A DNA stretch of 44,455 nucleotides, from NCBI GenBank assembly GCA_016779565.1, contig JADHNJ010000018.1, forward strand, positions 1 through 44,455, written 5' to 3'. Both the position numbers and the translations under genes were made by a program. The DNA comes from Pseudomonadales bacterium. GTDB lineage: Bacteria > Pseudomonadota > Gammaproteobacteria > Pseudomonadales > Azotimanducaceae. Within the stretch, counting starts at the first letter, position 1. Every line of letters starts with the position of its first letter. The notes under the pieces are model-generated. The model had not been told where the DNA came from. It saw only the letters and a list, made by a program, of their open reading frames with translations, and ran no database searches. Of the stretch, positions 24,384 to 33,369 are shown piece after piece.

Positions 24384-27017
24384 ATGAAAAGAATGCTCAT
24401 CAATGCAACACACAGCGAGGAGCTGAGAGTTGCCCTCGTCGACGGCCAGAGGCTTTACGATTTAGACATCGAAAGCTTGGCAAGAGATCAAAAGAAATCA
24501 AATATTTACAAAGGAAAGATTACGCGGGTTGAGCCTAGCCTCGAAGCCGCTTTTGTCGACTTTGGTGGTAATCGACATGGCTTTCTCCCGTTAAAAGAAA
24601 TATCTCGGGAATACTTTGCAAAGTCCAATGGAGACCACAAAGGGCGCATTAATATCGCCGATGTAGTCAAAGAAGGACAAGAGATTATTGTTCAAGTAGA
24701 CAAGGAAGAGCGTGGCACCAAAGGCGCCGCGTTAACAACCTTTTATAGCCTTGCAGGTCGCTATCTCGTGTTGATGCCGAACAATCCGAGAGCAGGCGGC
24801 ATTAGTCGAAGGATTGAAGGCGACGAGCGGGACGACTTAAAAGATGCCTTGGCCACCCTAGAGATCCCAAAAGATATGGGCGCCATCGTAAGAACTGCTG
24901 GAGTAGGCAGATCTGCGGAAGAATTGCAGTGGGATCTTAAGTATCTCTTGCAACTAGCTGAAGCGATTAAGATTGCCGCTGAAAGTCGTGCGGCCCCTTT
25001 CCTCATCTATCAAGAAGGTGATGTCATCACCCGTGCTGTCAGAGATTATATGCGCGATGACATTGGTGAGATTTTAATTGATACCGATGATGCGTTCGAC
25101 CAGGCAACCTCTTTTGTTTCTCAAGTTATGCCGCATCTGGCCAGTCGGGTAAAGCGTTATACCAGCGATGTGCCCTTATTTAATCGCTACCAAATTGAAG
25201 GCCAAATTGAGTCGGCCTTCCAGCGGGAGGTTCGTCTACCGTCCGGGGGCTCGGTGGTCATCGATCCGACAGAGGCACTGGTGTCTATTGATATTAACTC
25301 TGCACGTGCAACCAAGGGATCAGACATCGAAGAAACGGCCCTAAATACCAATCTTGAAGCAGCAGACGAGATCTGTCGTCAATTAAGGTTGCGCGACATC
25401 GGCGGTCTTGTCGTGATCGATTTTATTGATATGACTTCGACTAAAAACCAGCGTTTGGTTGAAAACCGCGTACGAGACGCCCTAGAAGTAGATCGTGCGA
25501 AAATTCAAGTGGGTCGAATATCGCGGTTTGGTCTCCTTGAAATGAGTCGGCAGCGTTTACGACCCTCCTTACGCGAAATCAGTCATATATTGTGCCCCCG
25601 ATGCGAGGGCCTTGGAACAATCCGGGATATAGAGTCCAGTGCGCTTGCGATTCTTCGGTTGATACAAGAAGAAGCACTGAAAGACTCCAGCGCAGAAATC
25701 AGAGCTTTTCTACCGGTTCCGGTGGCAGCTTTTGTTCTCAACGAGAAGCGCCAAATGATCGCGGATATTGAGGCTCACAACAAAGTTAGGCTGTTGATTG
25801 TTCCAAGCGTTGACATGCAAACGCCACACTACCGGGTTGAGCGGCTCAGAAATAATGATGTGGTTAGTGATGAAGCCAGTTACAACATCTCTCCTGAGGT
25901 AGAAGAAGAAGTCGCAGAGACTGACATTGATTTGCGGCCAGCGGTAAGAGAGACCGCTGCTGTGTCAGTCGTAAGGGACGAGGCGCCAACAACAAACGCC
26001 GTTACTGCACCCACCCACCCCGCCGAAGCACGATCTGGAACAGGGCGTTCGAAAAAACCAGCTAATAAGAAACCTAAACCAGCGGCCAAGAAATCATCTA
26101 CGCCTTCTTTGCTGAGTCGGATAATTGCTTCGATCTTTGGATCGAGTGACATCAAATCTACTAACAAGACGAGTGATAAATCTAAGGTCACTAAAGCCAA
26201 ACGGAAACCTGTTAGCAGCAAAAAACCAAGCAATAAAACGAGCGACGCTCAAATCTCAGACACCGCTCATTCATCGGGCGATGGCAAAAAACGCAGCCCA
26301 GCTGGCCGTCGTCGCGGTGGTCGTGGTCAGGGACAAAATACTGAGACAAACAATAAGCCGACAGATAAAGCTAGCAATGAATCTGTAGAGGCAAATACCC
26401 AAGCAGTCAGTGCTTCAAGCCCTCGAGAGGAGAATCCGCAGGATAAGCGCAACCAAGGCAATCGTGAGCGTAACCAACGACGCAGACGCAGCAAGCAGAC
26501 CACTGATGTCTCGGTCCAAGATGAACATACCGCATCAAGCACTGCAGCTGACATAACTGCAGCTGACATAACTGCAGCTGACATAGAAGCAGCACAGGCC
26601 GTTCCGCAGCCAGAAAAGACAGCCGAGCCAGCGATACTTAGCGAAACCGTACAATCGATTGAGCCCTTAGCAAGCCCTGAATCGACCATCACAAGTGTAG
26701 AGTCGGCGCAACAGGCGGAAGATCTTGCGCGTCACTCGGTTACTGAAACTCAAGAGACTGCTGGCGTCGTCGAACGCGAAGTGCTTGATACCGGTTCTAC
26801 TGTAAGTGCAAGCGAATTGCAGCTATTGGCTCGACCCTGGACTTGGGGTAAAGCCGGTAACGACCCACGAGTCGCCGCTAAGCCTGCCGTAGTAGGCCCT
26901 GTGTTGGAAGATGTCATTCTGGCGCCACATGTTAATGACCTACCCTACATACCTGTAGACTACGACGACAGCCATCCAAGTCGATGGCAACGCGCTGCAA
27001 ATGACCCTAGAAATTAG
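24384..27017 (+). CDS. rne: Ribonuclease E
   Basis: This 877-residue endoribonuclease is the core of the RNA degradosome. It starts [30 protein letters not shown]-like (first 20: [20 protein letters not shown]), the RNase E hallmark. The S1 domain is about residues 37-120, the DNase I-like catalytic part includes [10 protein letters not shown] and VVIDFIDM with the two metal-binding Asp, and the Zn-link is [12 protein letters not shown] near residue 404. The C-terminal half (about 510-877) is disordered, rich in K, R, A and T, with an amphipathic [13 protein letters not shown] segment near 575-587 that could be the membrane anchor. Two NDPR motifs at the end ([14 protein letters not shown]) resemble short motifs reported in Pseudomonas RNase E. 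A TAADI triplet repeat lies near 720-735. Confidence 0.97.
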   Translation: MKRMLINATHSEELRVALVDGQRLYDLDIESLARDQKKSNIYKGKITRVEPSLEAAFVDFGGNRHGFLPLKEISREYFAKSNGDHKGRINIADVVKEGQEIIVQVDKEERGTKGAALTTFYSLAGRYLVLMPNNPRAGGISRRIEGDERDDLKDALATLEIPKDMGAIVRTAGVGRSAEELQWDLKYLLQLAEAIKIAAESRAAPFLIYQEGDVITRAVRDYMRDDIGEILIDTDDAFDQATSFVSQVMPHLASRVKRYTSDVPLFNRYQIEGQIESAFQREVRLPSGGSVVIDPTEALVSIDINSARATKGSDIEETALNTNLEAADEICRQLRLRDIGGLVVIDFIDMTSTKNQRLVENRVRDALEVDRAKIQVGRISRFGLLEMSRQRLRPSLREISHILCPRCEGLGTIRDIESSALAILRLIQEEALKDSSAEIRAFLPVPVAAFVLNEKRQMIADIEAHNKVRLLIVPSVDMQTPHYRVERLRNNDVVSDEASYNISPEVEEEVAETDIDLRPAVRETAAVSVVRDEAPTTNAVTAPTHPAEARSGTGRSKKPANKKPKPAAKKSSTPSLLSRIIASIFGSSDIKSTNKTSDKSKVTKAKRKPVSSKKPSNKTSDAQISDTAHSSGDGKKRSPAGRRRGGRGQGQNTETNNKPTDKASNESVEANTQAVSASSPREENPQDKRNQGNRERNQRRRRSKQTTDVSVQDEHTASSTAADITAADITAADIEAAQAVPQPEKTAEPAILSETVQSIEPLASPESTITSVESAQQAEDLARHSVTETQETAGVVEREVLDTGSTVSASELQLLARPWTWGKAGNDPRVAAKPAVVGPVLEDVILAPHVNDLPYIPVDYDDSHPSRWQRAANDPRN
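26541..26585 (+). repeat. Three perfect 15-nt direct repeats inside rne
   Basis: ACTGCAGCTGACATA is repeated three times without change (26541-26555, 26556-26570, 26571-26585), encoding TAADI three times in the disordered scaffold of RNase E. The unit is five codons, so copy-number change keeps the frame. It is a recent-looking expansion. Confidence 0.9.
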
Positions 27018-27045
27018 CCTCGACGCCTTAGGCATCGGCGATTTT

Positions 27046-28062
27046 CTAGCGACTCAAAGCCAAAGGCTGAAGCGTGGTCGGCTCTATTTCTAGTTCAACG
27101 CCAAACTTGGCGTTGACAGATGCTTGGATCGCTTTTGCCAAGGCCAACACGTCTGCCAGCGTCGCTCGCCCTGCATTCTCGAGCACCAATCGATGTCGGG
27201 ATGAAATGCGAGCATCCCCCACTCGATGGCGACTGTCTACGGCTAATTCGATGAGTCGTGCGGCAGACACCTTAAATCCATCTTGACTCCGGTTAAAACC
27301 GCTACTGATGCCTGACGCTTCCAGCAGGGATTTTTGGGCGGCTGAGATCATTGGATTTTTAAAAAAGCTCCCAACATTACCCAATTGTCGATAATCCGGC
27401 AGTTTTCGCTGCCTGATCGCTAGAATCACAGCTCGAAGACTGTCAGCTGAGCCACCAATAGCTTTAGGCAATCCTGCCAAATCTGGGTAACTCAGATTCG
27501 GTCGATACTCACGGGACAGCCTGAGATTGACGGCGGTTATGATGTAAGGCGATGCTGTAAGGGTTCTAAACCGGCTAGATCGATAGCCAAAGTCGCAATC
27601 GGTTGCAGAAAGCCTGCGGAGCGTCTGGGTTGCTAAATCGAAGACCTCAACACTATCGACAAATTGGCTTAACTCAACACCGTAAGCACCAATATTCTGC
27701 ACAGGTGCTGCTCCAACTGTCCCGGGAATGCCCGATAAATTCTCAAGACCATAGAGCCTTTGAGACAACATTTCGGCAACCAGATCATCCCAGATTACGC
27801 CAGCGCCAACACGCACCGTTTCATCTTCTACTACTATGGTTAAATCAGCGCTCTGCAGCACTAGGCCATCAATGTACGGCGCTAGCAATACATTGCTGCC
27901 GCCACCTAACAAGTACATATTCAAACCCTGCTCAACAGCGTGGTTCACAGCCGCCGCAAGGTCGTCGTTAGAATCAAAGCGATGGAAACTATGGCAAGTG
28001 GCGCTGAGCCGAAAGGTATTTAGATCCGATAGATCGAAAGTATTTTGGATCTCGATAGTCAT
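27046..28062 (-). CDS. murB: UDP-N-acetylenolpyruvoylglucosamine reductase MurB
   Basis: This 338-residue flavoprotein reduces enolpyruvyl-UDP-GlcNAc to UDP-MurNAc in peptidoglycan synthesis. It is a type I MurB: LGGGSNVLL binds FAD near residues 53-61, NLSGIPGTVGAAPVQNIGAYG is the second FAD block, the catalytic Ser is in GNVGSFFKNP and the catalytic Glu near the C-terminus lies in FGVELEIEP. It is convergent with rne with only 28 bases between; a weak CGCC/GGCG stem there (about 27022-27045) followed by ATTTT may end rne transcription. In Pseudomonas murB and rne are also neighbours. Confidence 0.95.
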   Translation of the reverse strand: MTIEIQNTFDLSDLNTFRLSATCHSFHRFDSNDDLAAAVNHAVEQGLNMYLLGGGSNVLLAPYIDGLVLQSADLTIVVEDETVRVGAGVIWDDLVAEMLSQRLYGLENLSGIPGTVGAAPVQNIGAYGVELSQFVDSVEVFDLATQTLRRLSATDCDFGYRSSRFRTLTASPYIITAVNLRLSREYRPNLSYPDLAGLPKAIGGSADSLRAVILAIRQRKLPDYRQLGNVGSFFKNPMISAAQKSLLEASGISSGFNRSQDGFKVSAARLIELAVDSRHRVGDARISSRHRLVLENAGRATLADVLALAKAIQASVNAKFGVELEIEPTTLQPLALSR

Positions 28063-28134
28063 TTGAGGCTTAGCTGTCTCCCGATCGAATTAGGTTCAGT
28101 GTATACTCGATAAGGACAATCATAGGGGAATCAA

Positions 28135-28905
28135 ATGCAATTAAAAGACAAAGTTGCCTTCATAACTGGCGGCGCTTCAGGACTAGGTCGTGCGACAGCA
28201 GAAAACTTCATCAATGCTGGTGCCAAGGTTATTTTATTCGATCTCAACGAGGAAAATGCAGAAAAAACTGCACAAGAACTGGGCGAGCACGCAACTTACG
28301 CTGCAGGCGACGTTGCTGATGAGACGGCAGTATCGGCCGCTATCGAAAAAGGATTGAGCGCGTTCGGCGCGATCCATGTCAACATCAATAGTGCTGGCAT
28401 AGGCGCTGCTGCTCGCACCCTTGGTAAAGATGGGCCGATGCCGCTCAAAACCTTTGAATTTATTGTCCGAGTCAATCTTGTTGGTACTTTTAACTGTCTG
28501 CGCCTCTGTGCAGACGCAATGACAAAGAACGAGGTGCTGACCGAAGATGGGGAGCGAGGCGTGATTGTTAATGTCGCCTCTGTTGCCGCGTTCGATGGTC
28601 AGATTGGTCAAGCCGCTTACAGCGCAAGCAAGGGCGGCGTCGCGGGCATGACGTTGCCAATTGCTAGAGATCTTGCGCGATCAGGCGTTCGGATTGCGAC
28701 GATAGCACCTGGTATCTTTGAAACGCCAATGATGAAGTTTGCTCCTCCCCAGGTGCGCGAGCCCCTAATCGAGATGACTCAGTTTCCAAAACGATTAGGT
28801 CAACCCGAAGAATTCGCGCAGACAGCTGCCTACATCGTAGAGTGTGGCTACATCAATGGTGAAGTGATTCGTTTAGATAGCGGTATTCGAATGGCGCCGA
28901 AATAG
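28135..28905 (+). CDS. SDR dehydrogenase, 3-hydroxyacyl-CoA dehydrogenase type 2 (HSD10)-like
   Basis: This 256-residue short-chain dehydrogenase has the NAD-binding TGGASGLGRATA, an Asp (LFDLN) that favours NAD over NADP, NSAGIG, the catalytic Ser in VNVASVAAFDGQIGQ and the pair YSASKGG. The insert with GPMPLKTFEFIVRVNLVGTFN and the block MTLPIARDLARSGVRI are typical of human HSD10-like 3-hydroxy-2-methylacyl-CoA dehydrogenases, which act in isoleucine and short-chain acyl-CoA oxidation. AGGGG lies before the ATG. It stands alone between murB and a terminator. Isoleucine breakdown yields propionyl-CoA, which could feed the operon at 38437-42041; that link is speculative. Confidence 0.85.
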   Translation: MQLKDKVAFITGGASGLGRATAENFINAGAKVILFDLNEENAEKTAQELGEHATYAAGDVADETAVSAAIEKGLSAFGAIHVNINSAGIGAAARTLGKDGPMPLKTFEFIVRVNLVGTFNCLRLCADAMTKNEVLTEDGERGVIVNVASVAAFDGQIGQAAYSASKGGVAGMTLPIARDLARSGVRIATIAPGIFETPMMKFAPPQVREPLIEMTQFPKRLGQPEEFAQTAAYIVECGYINGEVIRLDSGIRMAPK

Positions 28906-28916
28906 ATAAAAACCTT

Positions 28917-28957
28917 TCCCGCCCTAGTTTATCGATGCTAGCGGCGGGACCATTTTT
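28917..28957. terminator. Bidirectional rho-independent terminator
   Basis: TCCCGCC (28917-28923) pairs with GGCGGGA (28943-28949), with an inner CTAG/CTAG pair and a loop. A T-run (28953-28957) follows on the plus strand for the dehydrogenase gene, and an A-run (28907-28912) serves the minus strand for the histidine kinase that ends at 29004. It sits exactly between convergent genes. Confidence 0.8.
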
Positions 28958-29003
28958 CCACTCAAAAACAGGGCTATCCGCCAATATTGGGCATTTTTGC
29001 AGC

Positions 29004-31349
29004 TCAAATAGTATTGGCCGCATCTAGTCGTGTGACAAATTCAATCAAGTCTTTTTGGTTAAAAGGCTTGCTTAGAATATTGTCCGGCGGCAATGCCGTA
29101 AACTGTGAGCGAGCCAACTCAGTGGCGATGCCGGTAAGAATACCAATTTTTAAATGTGGGTGCTGGGTTTGGCAAAATTCAATCAGCCCCATACCATCTT
29201 CTGTTTTGGGCAGGGCCAAGTCCGTTAGCAATATCGACAGCTGCGTACCACGAGCGGAGAGCTCGAGGAGAGCCGCACTTAGGCTGTCTGCAGCCAATAC
29301 CTTGTAGCCAACCGATTCCAAAAAGGATTGACTGATAAATCTGAGATCGGCATGGGTCTCAACGAGCAAGATCTGCTTTAATTGAGCAGGGTTTTTCGGG
29401 TGAGTTGCCGTTTGCATGCCCCCTTTTCTTTGGGAAGCAGCTACCTTCGAGGCAACGCCCGCAATGGTGGCATCTGATTCAGGCTCCGTGATGCTCGAGG
29501 ACGTCGAGCGAGTCTCACCTCGAGGAAGTATTTCTTCCTTTTGAGGAGTTTCCGCACTTGAAAGCGGGAGGTATATATAGAAGGTCGATCCCTGGCCAGG
29601 CGTGCTCTCTACCCGAATAAAGCCGTCACTCTGGACCACAAAACCAAAAACAGAAGCCAGCCCCATGCCTGTGCCCGCTCCATCGGATTTAGTCGTATAA
29701 AAAGGCTCGAAAACTCGATTCATGACATCTGGTGTCATACCCATGCCATTGTCCGCAACGGATAAACAGATTAATGACTGCCCTCTTAAATTAGGTGGCA
29801 AATACGCATTGCGCTCTTCAGAGGTTGGTGGCCGGATAACGAGCTTCAATTCACCTCCGTCAGGCATTGCGTGATTGGCATTCACCACCAAATTTAGCAG
29901 GGCATTTACCAACGCCCCGTTGTCCAGCATCACTCGATCAATTTCCTCGGAGGCTTCAAAAATGAGTCGTACCTTTCGACCTGCTGCCTGCCTCAATAGC
30001 TCGAGGTTATTTTCAATGATTTCGCTTACTGAGATCACTTCAGGATCTAATACTTGTTTCCGAGAAAAAGATAGCAGCTGACCCACCAGCCTACCGCCCT
30101 CATCGGTTGCTTTTTTCGCTACGCCTAAGCTCTTTTTGACGACCGTGTTCGCATCTTGGTAATCGGCTTCTATAACATCTAGCGCGCCTTGAATGAGCTG
30201 TAAGAGATTATTGAAATCATGTGAAACGCCGCTAGTAAGCTCACCCAGGGATGTCAATTTTTGAGCGTGAGCCAGATTATATTCCAACTGTTTTCGTGCC
30301 CGCATATCCCGAACAAACGACAGGATAACCGGACGGTCTTCTATCTCAATCATAGAAGATGTGCTTTCAACCGGTATCTCATTGCCATCGGCGGCCCGAA
30401 TTACTGATTCTCTTCGATGCGCCTCTAACGAATGAATAAAACGGACTCGACTCATCCATTCCTGCTCATTTAAGCTTGAGGTAATGTCTAGTACTGAAAG
30501 GCGCAACAGCGCTTCTAGCCCGTAGCCAGTGAGTTCACAAGCCGTTTGATTTGCATACACAATGTCACCGGTTGCTTGATCGAAAAGAAAGCATGCATCG
30601 CCCGCACCATCTAGAATCGACTTAAAGCGTTGCTCATTGGCGGCTATTTGTCGTAATTGTTGCCTTTGTAGCTCAAAATTACGATTCACCTTTGCAACCA
30701 GCGCTCCGAGCTCATCTTTTTCGTGCCCTGATGGGATTGCGAGGTCGGACCCTGATTCAGACGATGCCTCAAGACCTGCCAGCAAGCGCTGAACAGGCGT
30801 AATAATTTGCAACCGAATGAGTAGGAGTAAAACCAATAACACCATCCCGATTCTGGCTGAGGCTAAACCGAGAAAGAACAGATTACGTTCAGCAAAATCA
30901 ACCAACCCTCGGTCGACATTGAACCAAATCGTTAATTTGCCGGCTTGCTCAGCGCTTGTATCCTGGTGCAACGTAATGAATTCTGGCGTCCTTTGTTCTA
31001 CCAAAAAATGAACCAAAGGCATTTCTGGTATTGGATCCGTTCTGGTAATTTTGGCCAAGCTATTACCTGATGCGCCTAATATTTCAGCTGCATCAATGAT
31101 TTCTGACGTGAGCAGAATTTGAAGGGTCCGCTCGGCGAGCGCCTCATTCTCAGTTTGGGAGGCTTGATGCATAAGAGGCAAAAGCTCATTCAAATGCTCT
31201 TGATAAGCTTTTTGATCTTTTCCAACCTCGCGCTCGAACTCTACGTAGACTTGTGTGACACTGAAGCCGACACTTACGAGTAAAACAGTTATCACAGCGT
31301 AGGCTGCGATTCGGACCGCTAGCGAATTAAAACGGCTTACTGTTTCCAC
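29004..31349 (-). CDS. Hybrid sensor histidine kinase with PAS and receiver domains
   Basis: This 781-residue membrane kinase has transmembrane segments at about residues 10-30 and 165-185 bounding a periplasmic sensor of about 130 residues, then HAMP (about 186-240), PAS (about 245-350), HisKA with the phospho-His in SGVSHDFNNLLQ (about H376), HATPase with NANHAM, DNGMGM and GTGMGLASVFGFV (about 490-610), a Ser/Thr-rich linker, and a C-terminal receiver (about 660-781) with phosphoacceptor D710 in LLTDLALP and Lys in LSKPF. The receiver acidic pair is only E (LLVETHAD), unusual for metal binding. The SHDFNN type usually signals through a separate regulator; none is adjacent. It starts 74 bases after the selenoprotein gene and may share its transcript. 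Confidence 0.9.
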   Translation of the reverse strand: METVSRFNSLAVRIAAYAVITVLLVSVGFSVTQVYVEFEREVGKDQKAYQEHLNELLPLMHQASQTENEALAERTLQILLTSEIIDAAEILGASGNSLAKITRTDPIPEMPLVHFLVEQRTPEFITLHQDTSAEQAGKLTIWFNVDRGLVDFAERNLFFLGLASARIGMVLLVLLLLIRLQIITPVQRLLAGLEASSESGSDLAIPSGHEKDELGALVAKVNRNFELQRQQLRQIAANEQRFKSILDGAGDACFLFDQATGDIVYANQTACELTGYGLEALLRLSVLDITSSLNEQEWMSRVRFIHSLEAHRRESVIRAADGNEIPVESTSSMIEIEDRPVILSFVRDMRARKQLEYNLAHAQKLTSLGELTSGVSHDFNNLLQLIQGALDVIEADYQDANTVVKKSLGVAKKATDEGGRLVGQLLSFSRKQVLDPEVISVSEIIENNLELLRQAAGRKVRLIFEASEEIDRVMLDNGALVNALLNLVVNANHAMPDGGELKLVIRPPTSEERNAYLPPNLRGQSLICLSVADNGMGMTPDVMNRVFEPFYTTKSDGAGTGMGLASVFGFVVQSDGFIRVESTPGQGSTFYIYLPLSSAETPQKEEILPRGETRSTSSSITEPESDATIAGVASKVAASQRKGGMQTATHPKNPAQLKQILLVETHADLRFISQSFLESVGYKVLAADSLSAALLELSARGTQLSILLTDLALPKTEDGMGLIEFCQTQHPHLKIGILTGIATELARSQFTALPPDNILSKPFNQKDLIEFVTRLDAANTI

Positions 31350-31423
31350 TGCTTTACACGACTCGTCAATGGATTCTCCTGTCGCATCGATTATCTTAAT
31401 CTGGGCGAGACGGGCTTATGAAT

Positions 31424-31942
31424 CTAGTCCGTTTGCTCGACCAAAGCGTTTAAAACATCAGGAAAAGCCGACTCCGCGATAATCCTCATCTCGTCATCCG
31501 TTCTATCCTGAATGGGATGTTCAACAAACAACCGATATGGATGAAACCCAAGCGACTCGCCCTGGGCCGCTGCTGCTTGTTCAAACTCTACGGTGGCTAT
31601 GAATGCCCCCGGAATACCGCGTCGATCAAGGTCTAAAATGTCATGCAAACTGCACGACGTACATGACCCTCAGTCTGCGAGCGCTTCTAGCACGGCATCG
31701 CAGTCACCAGCAATTTCTTGCCTCAGTGTATCTGGCGCTACCCGGGTAAAGGTTGGCTTTTTATAGCGCCGCGTTTCAGCCCCATGCTGCTTTAGCAGAT
31801 CTTCAATACGGTCCAAAAAAACATTGCCTCGAGGTTTGGAAATATCCAGCAACGCAACCCGCTTACCTTTCAAGTCGGTTAGCCTTGCTAATGGTTGGCG
31901 GCCCTCTGGGGTCAACTCGGACGTTGGGTCTAACATTTCCAT
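31424..31942 (-). CDS. UGSC-family selenoprotein (selenocysteine at in-frame TGA)
   Basis: Two short frames join into one 172-residue protein if the TGA at 31670-31672 is read as selenocysteine: residues 1-90, Sec91, then GSCTSCSL and the rest to the stop at 31424. The result holds the motif Sec-Gly-Ser-Cys, which names the UGSC selenoprotein family known from marine bacterial genomes. The downstream part has no ATG before its conserved start, so an independent gene is unlikely. A stem-loop suitable as a bacterial SECIS starts 11 bases after the TGA. The gene follows the thioredoxin-fused gene by 11 bases, with AAGGA as ribosome site. The family's reaction is unknown; Sec plus nearby Cys (Sec91, Cys94, Cys97) implies redox chemistry. 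selA-D must be elsewhere. Confidence 0.9.
31640..31672 (-). promoter_or_regulatory. Bacterial SECIS element with UGA(Sec)
   Basis: After TGA (31672-31670) and 11 spacer bases, GTCGTGCA pairs with TGCATGAC around a GTT loop (31658-31640): eight pairs, one of them G-U. E. coli fdhF has its minimal SECIS helix also 11 bases after UGA, with UGCA-GGUC-UGCA at the tip; the tip here is UGCA-GUU-UGCA. A G at the first loop position and the 19-base distance to the loop fit the bacterial SECIS rules. The hairpin was found by eye. Confidence 0.85.
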
Positions 31943-31953
31943 ACAATTTTCCT

Positions 31954-33369
31954 TTATGTATAAATTTCTTTGGTAACTGGGACGCTGCCAATGGCACCGC
32001 TGGCACCCCAGCCTGCTATGATCGCCGAAAACAAACCCGCTCTACCACCGGCCCGCACTATCCTCAGACCACCGTCTCTGAATTTGCAAATCGTTCGATC
32101 TTTAAGTGTCTCAGGTATTCCTTCAGCGATGCCTTGCGCGCCTTGTACAAGTTCAGCGCCGGGTATCATCAACAGCTCTATAAGCTCATCAATCAACCGA
32201 TTTTTTTGCCAGTTAGCGTCTCGGAAAACGCGCTCGTGTTCGGGCGAGATAACCAAAAACGCATCGGATCCCTGTACCATTTTAGGATGTCCAATAGCGC
32301 GCAACCCTGCAGCAAAAGAACGAGCCAAAGACTCGGGCGTTCTTGATTTTTGATCCACGATTCCCTGCATCCCGTCGGCAGCAAATACCGTCACAGTCGA
32401 TTGCTGAGGAGCGAAGCCTGAATCTTCTGCCAAAGATGGCCAACAGGAATTCAGTTCGTCTTCGGCAAAACAAAAGGTATATTTACCAGGATTTCCTAGG
32501 GCAGCCCGATCGACACCACCGGGCTTGCCGCCACCCACATTTCGTATAACCAGTTGAAGCGCTCGCCCAATCGTTGCGTTCGCACGATTGCCTTGGCCCA
32601 AGGCGTTGCCACCACTATTCATCCCGATCGACCTCGATATCGGCCCGTTGACTACTATCATAGGTCCAGAAAAATAAGTCGTCGCCAATAAACCATGCAT
32701 GCAAAACTGGTCTTCCAGCACGGCCTCTACTGCGGTTATAACAACCGGTAAATATTCTGGTAGGCAGCCTGCCATAACGGCGTTGATCGCAATTTTCTCA
32801 ACAGTACATGGTGCATAGTCCGGCGGGACAGACCCTATCAACTCCTGAGGCGACCGGGTTGTACCAGCCAGCATTCGAAAAACTCGTTCAGCTGTCGGAG
32901 GTATTACTGGCAGGCCATCAGACCAACCTTGGTCGAAGCCAACTTCAAACGGGTCAACGTCTTCGAAGGCAAGACGTCTTGATACCAGTTTATCTTGATC
33001 AAATCGTGCGGCGAGGCGCTCTTGCATCCCTGGGTCGTGAGTTTTAGAGCCACAACCAGGTCGAAAGGCTGGAATATCTGAAGTTAAGGTTAAACCGAGT
33101 ATCGACTGCCATTGGTCGCGATCCCAACCGTGGGTCCGAGCAACTTCCTGTCCATCTTCATCAACAATTAACGTTGGTACAACTTCAATACCCAATTTGT
33201 GTGAAATTTCTAAGGTCTCATCATAATTGACGGCAATGTCTGCGGCGAAATCCAGCGTATCCTGGGAAATAATTTTGGTCGTTGGAAGTTCTGCGAGTAA
33301 CCTAATGACAGGTTCAATAAGCAGGCAGGTTTCGCAGCTTTTCTTTACTACCAAAGTTAAGTTAGGCAT
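31954..33369 (-). CDS. Thioredoxin-domain protein fused to a UGSC-associated domain
   Basis: This protein of 471 residues (start ATG 33369, sharing one base with the kdsB stop) begins with a thioredoxin-like domain, about residues 1-85: strand LTLVVKKS, active site CETC (C12, C15), and the cis-Pro in VVPTLIV. The remaining 385 residues are a separate domain with GWSDGLPVIPPTAERV (about 145-160), HGLLATTYFSGPMIVVNGP and RNVGGGKPGGVDRAALGNPGKYTFCFAE. I do not know a named function for that domain. It lies 11 bases upstream of the UGSC selenoprotein, so a redox partnership (the CxxC reducing the Sec protein) is a natural inference. The in-frame upstream ATG at 33399 is less likely because it lies inside kdsB. 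Confidence 0.75.
   Translation of the reverse strand: MPNLTLVVKKSCETCLLIEPVIRLLAELPTTKIISQDTLDFAADIAVNYDETLEISHKLGIEVVPTLIVDEDGQEVARTHGWDRDQWQSILGLTLTSDIPAFRPGCGSKTHDPGMQERLAARFDQDKLVSRRLAFEDVDPFEVGFDQGWSDGLPVIPPTAERVFRMLAGTTRSPQELIGSVPPDYAPCTVEKIAINAVMAGCLPEYLPVVITAVEAVLEDQFCMHGLLATTYFSGPMIVVNGPISRSIGMNSGGNALGQGNRANATIGRALQLVIRNVGGGKPGGVDRAALGNPGKYTFCFAEDELNSCWPSLAEDSGFAPQQSTVTVFAADGMQGIVDQKSRTPESLARSFAAGLRAIGHPKMVQGSDAFLVISPEHERVFRDANWQKNRLIDELIELLMIPGAELVQGAQGIAEGIPETLKDRTICKFRDGGLRIVRAGGRAGLFSAIIAGWGASGAIGSVPVTKEIYT

Noticed and set aside
27018-27045. Strong terminator between rne and murB
   Set aside because: Only a four-pair CGCC/GGCG stem with a short T-run is present, too weak to list as a feature.
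31424-31648. A separate 74-residue gene starting at the second half of the selenoprotein
   Set aside because: Its only starts are TTG-type, it has no good ribosome site, and the frame is continuous with the upstream half through one TGA followed by a SECIS-like hairpin.
31670-31672. TGA as a nonsense mutation (pseudogene)
   Set aside because: The codon falls exactly in the UGSC motif and both halves keep clean coding character; no other damage is seen.
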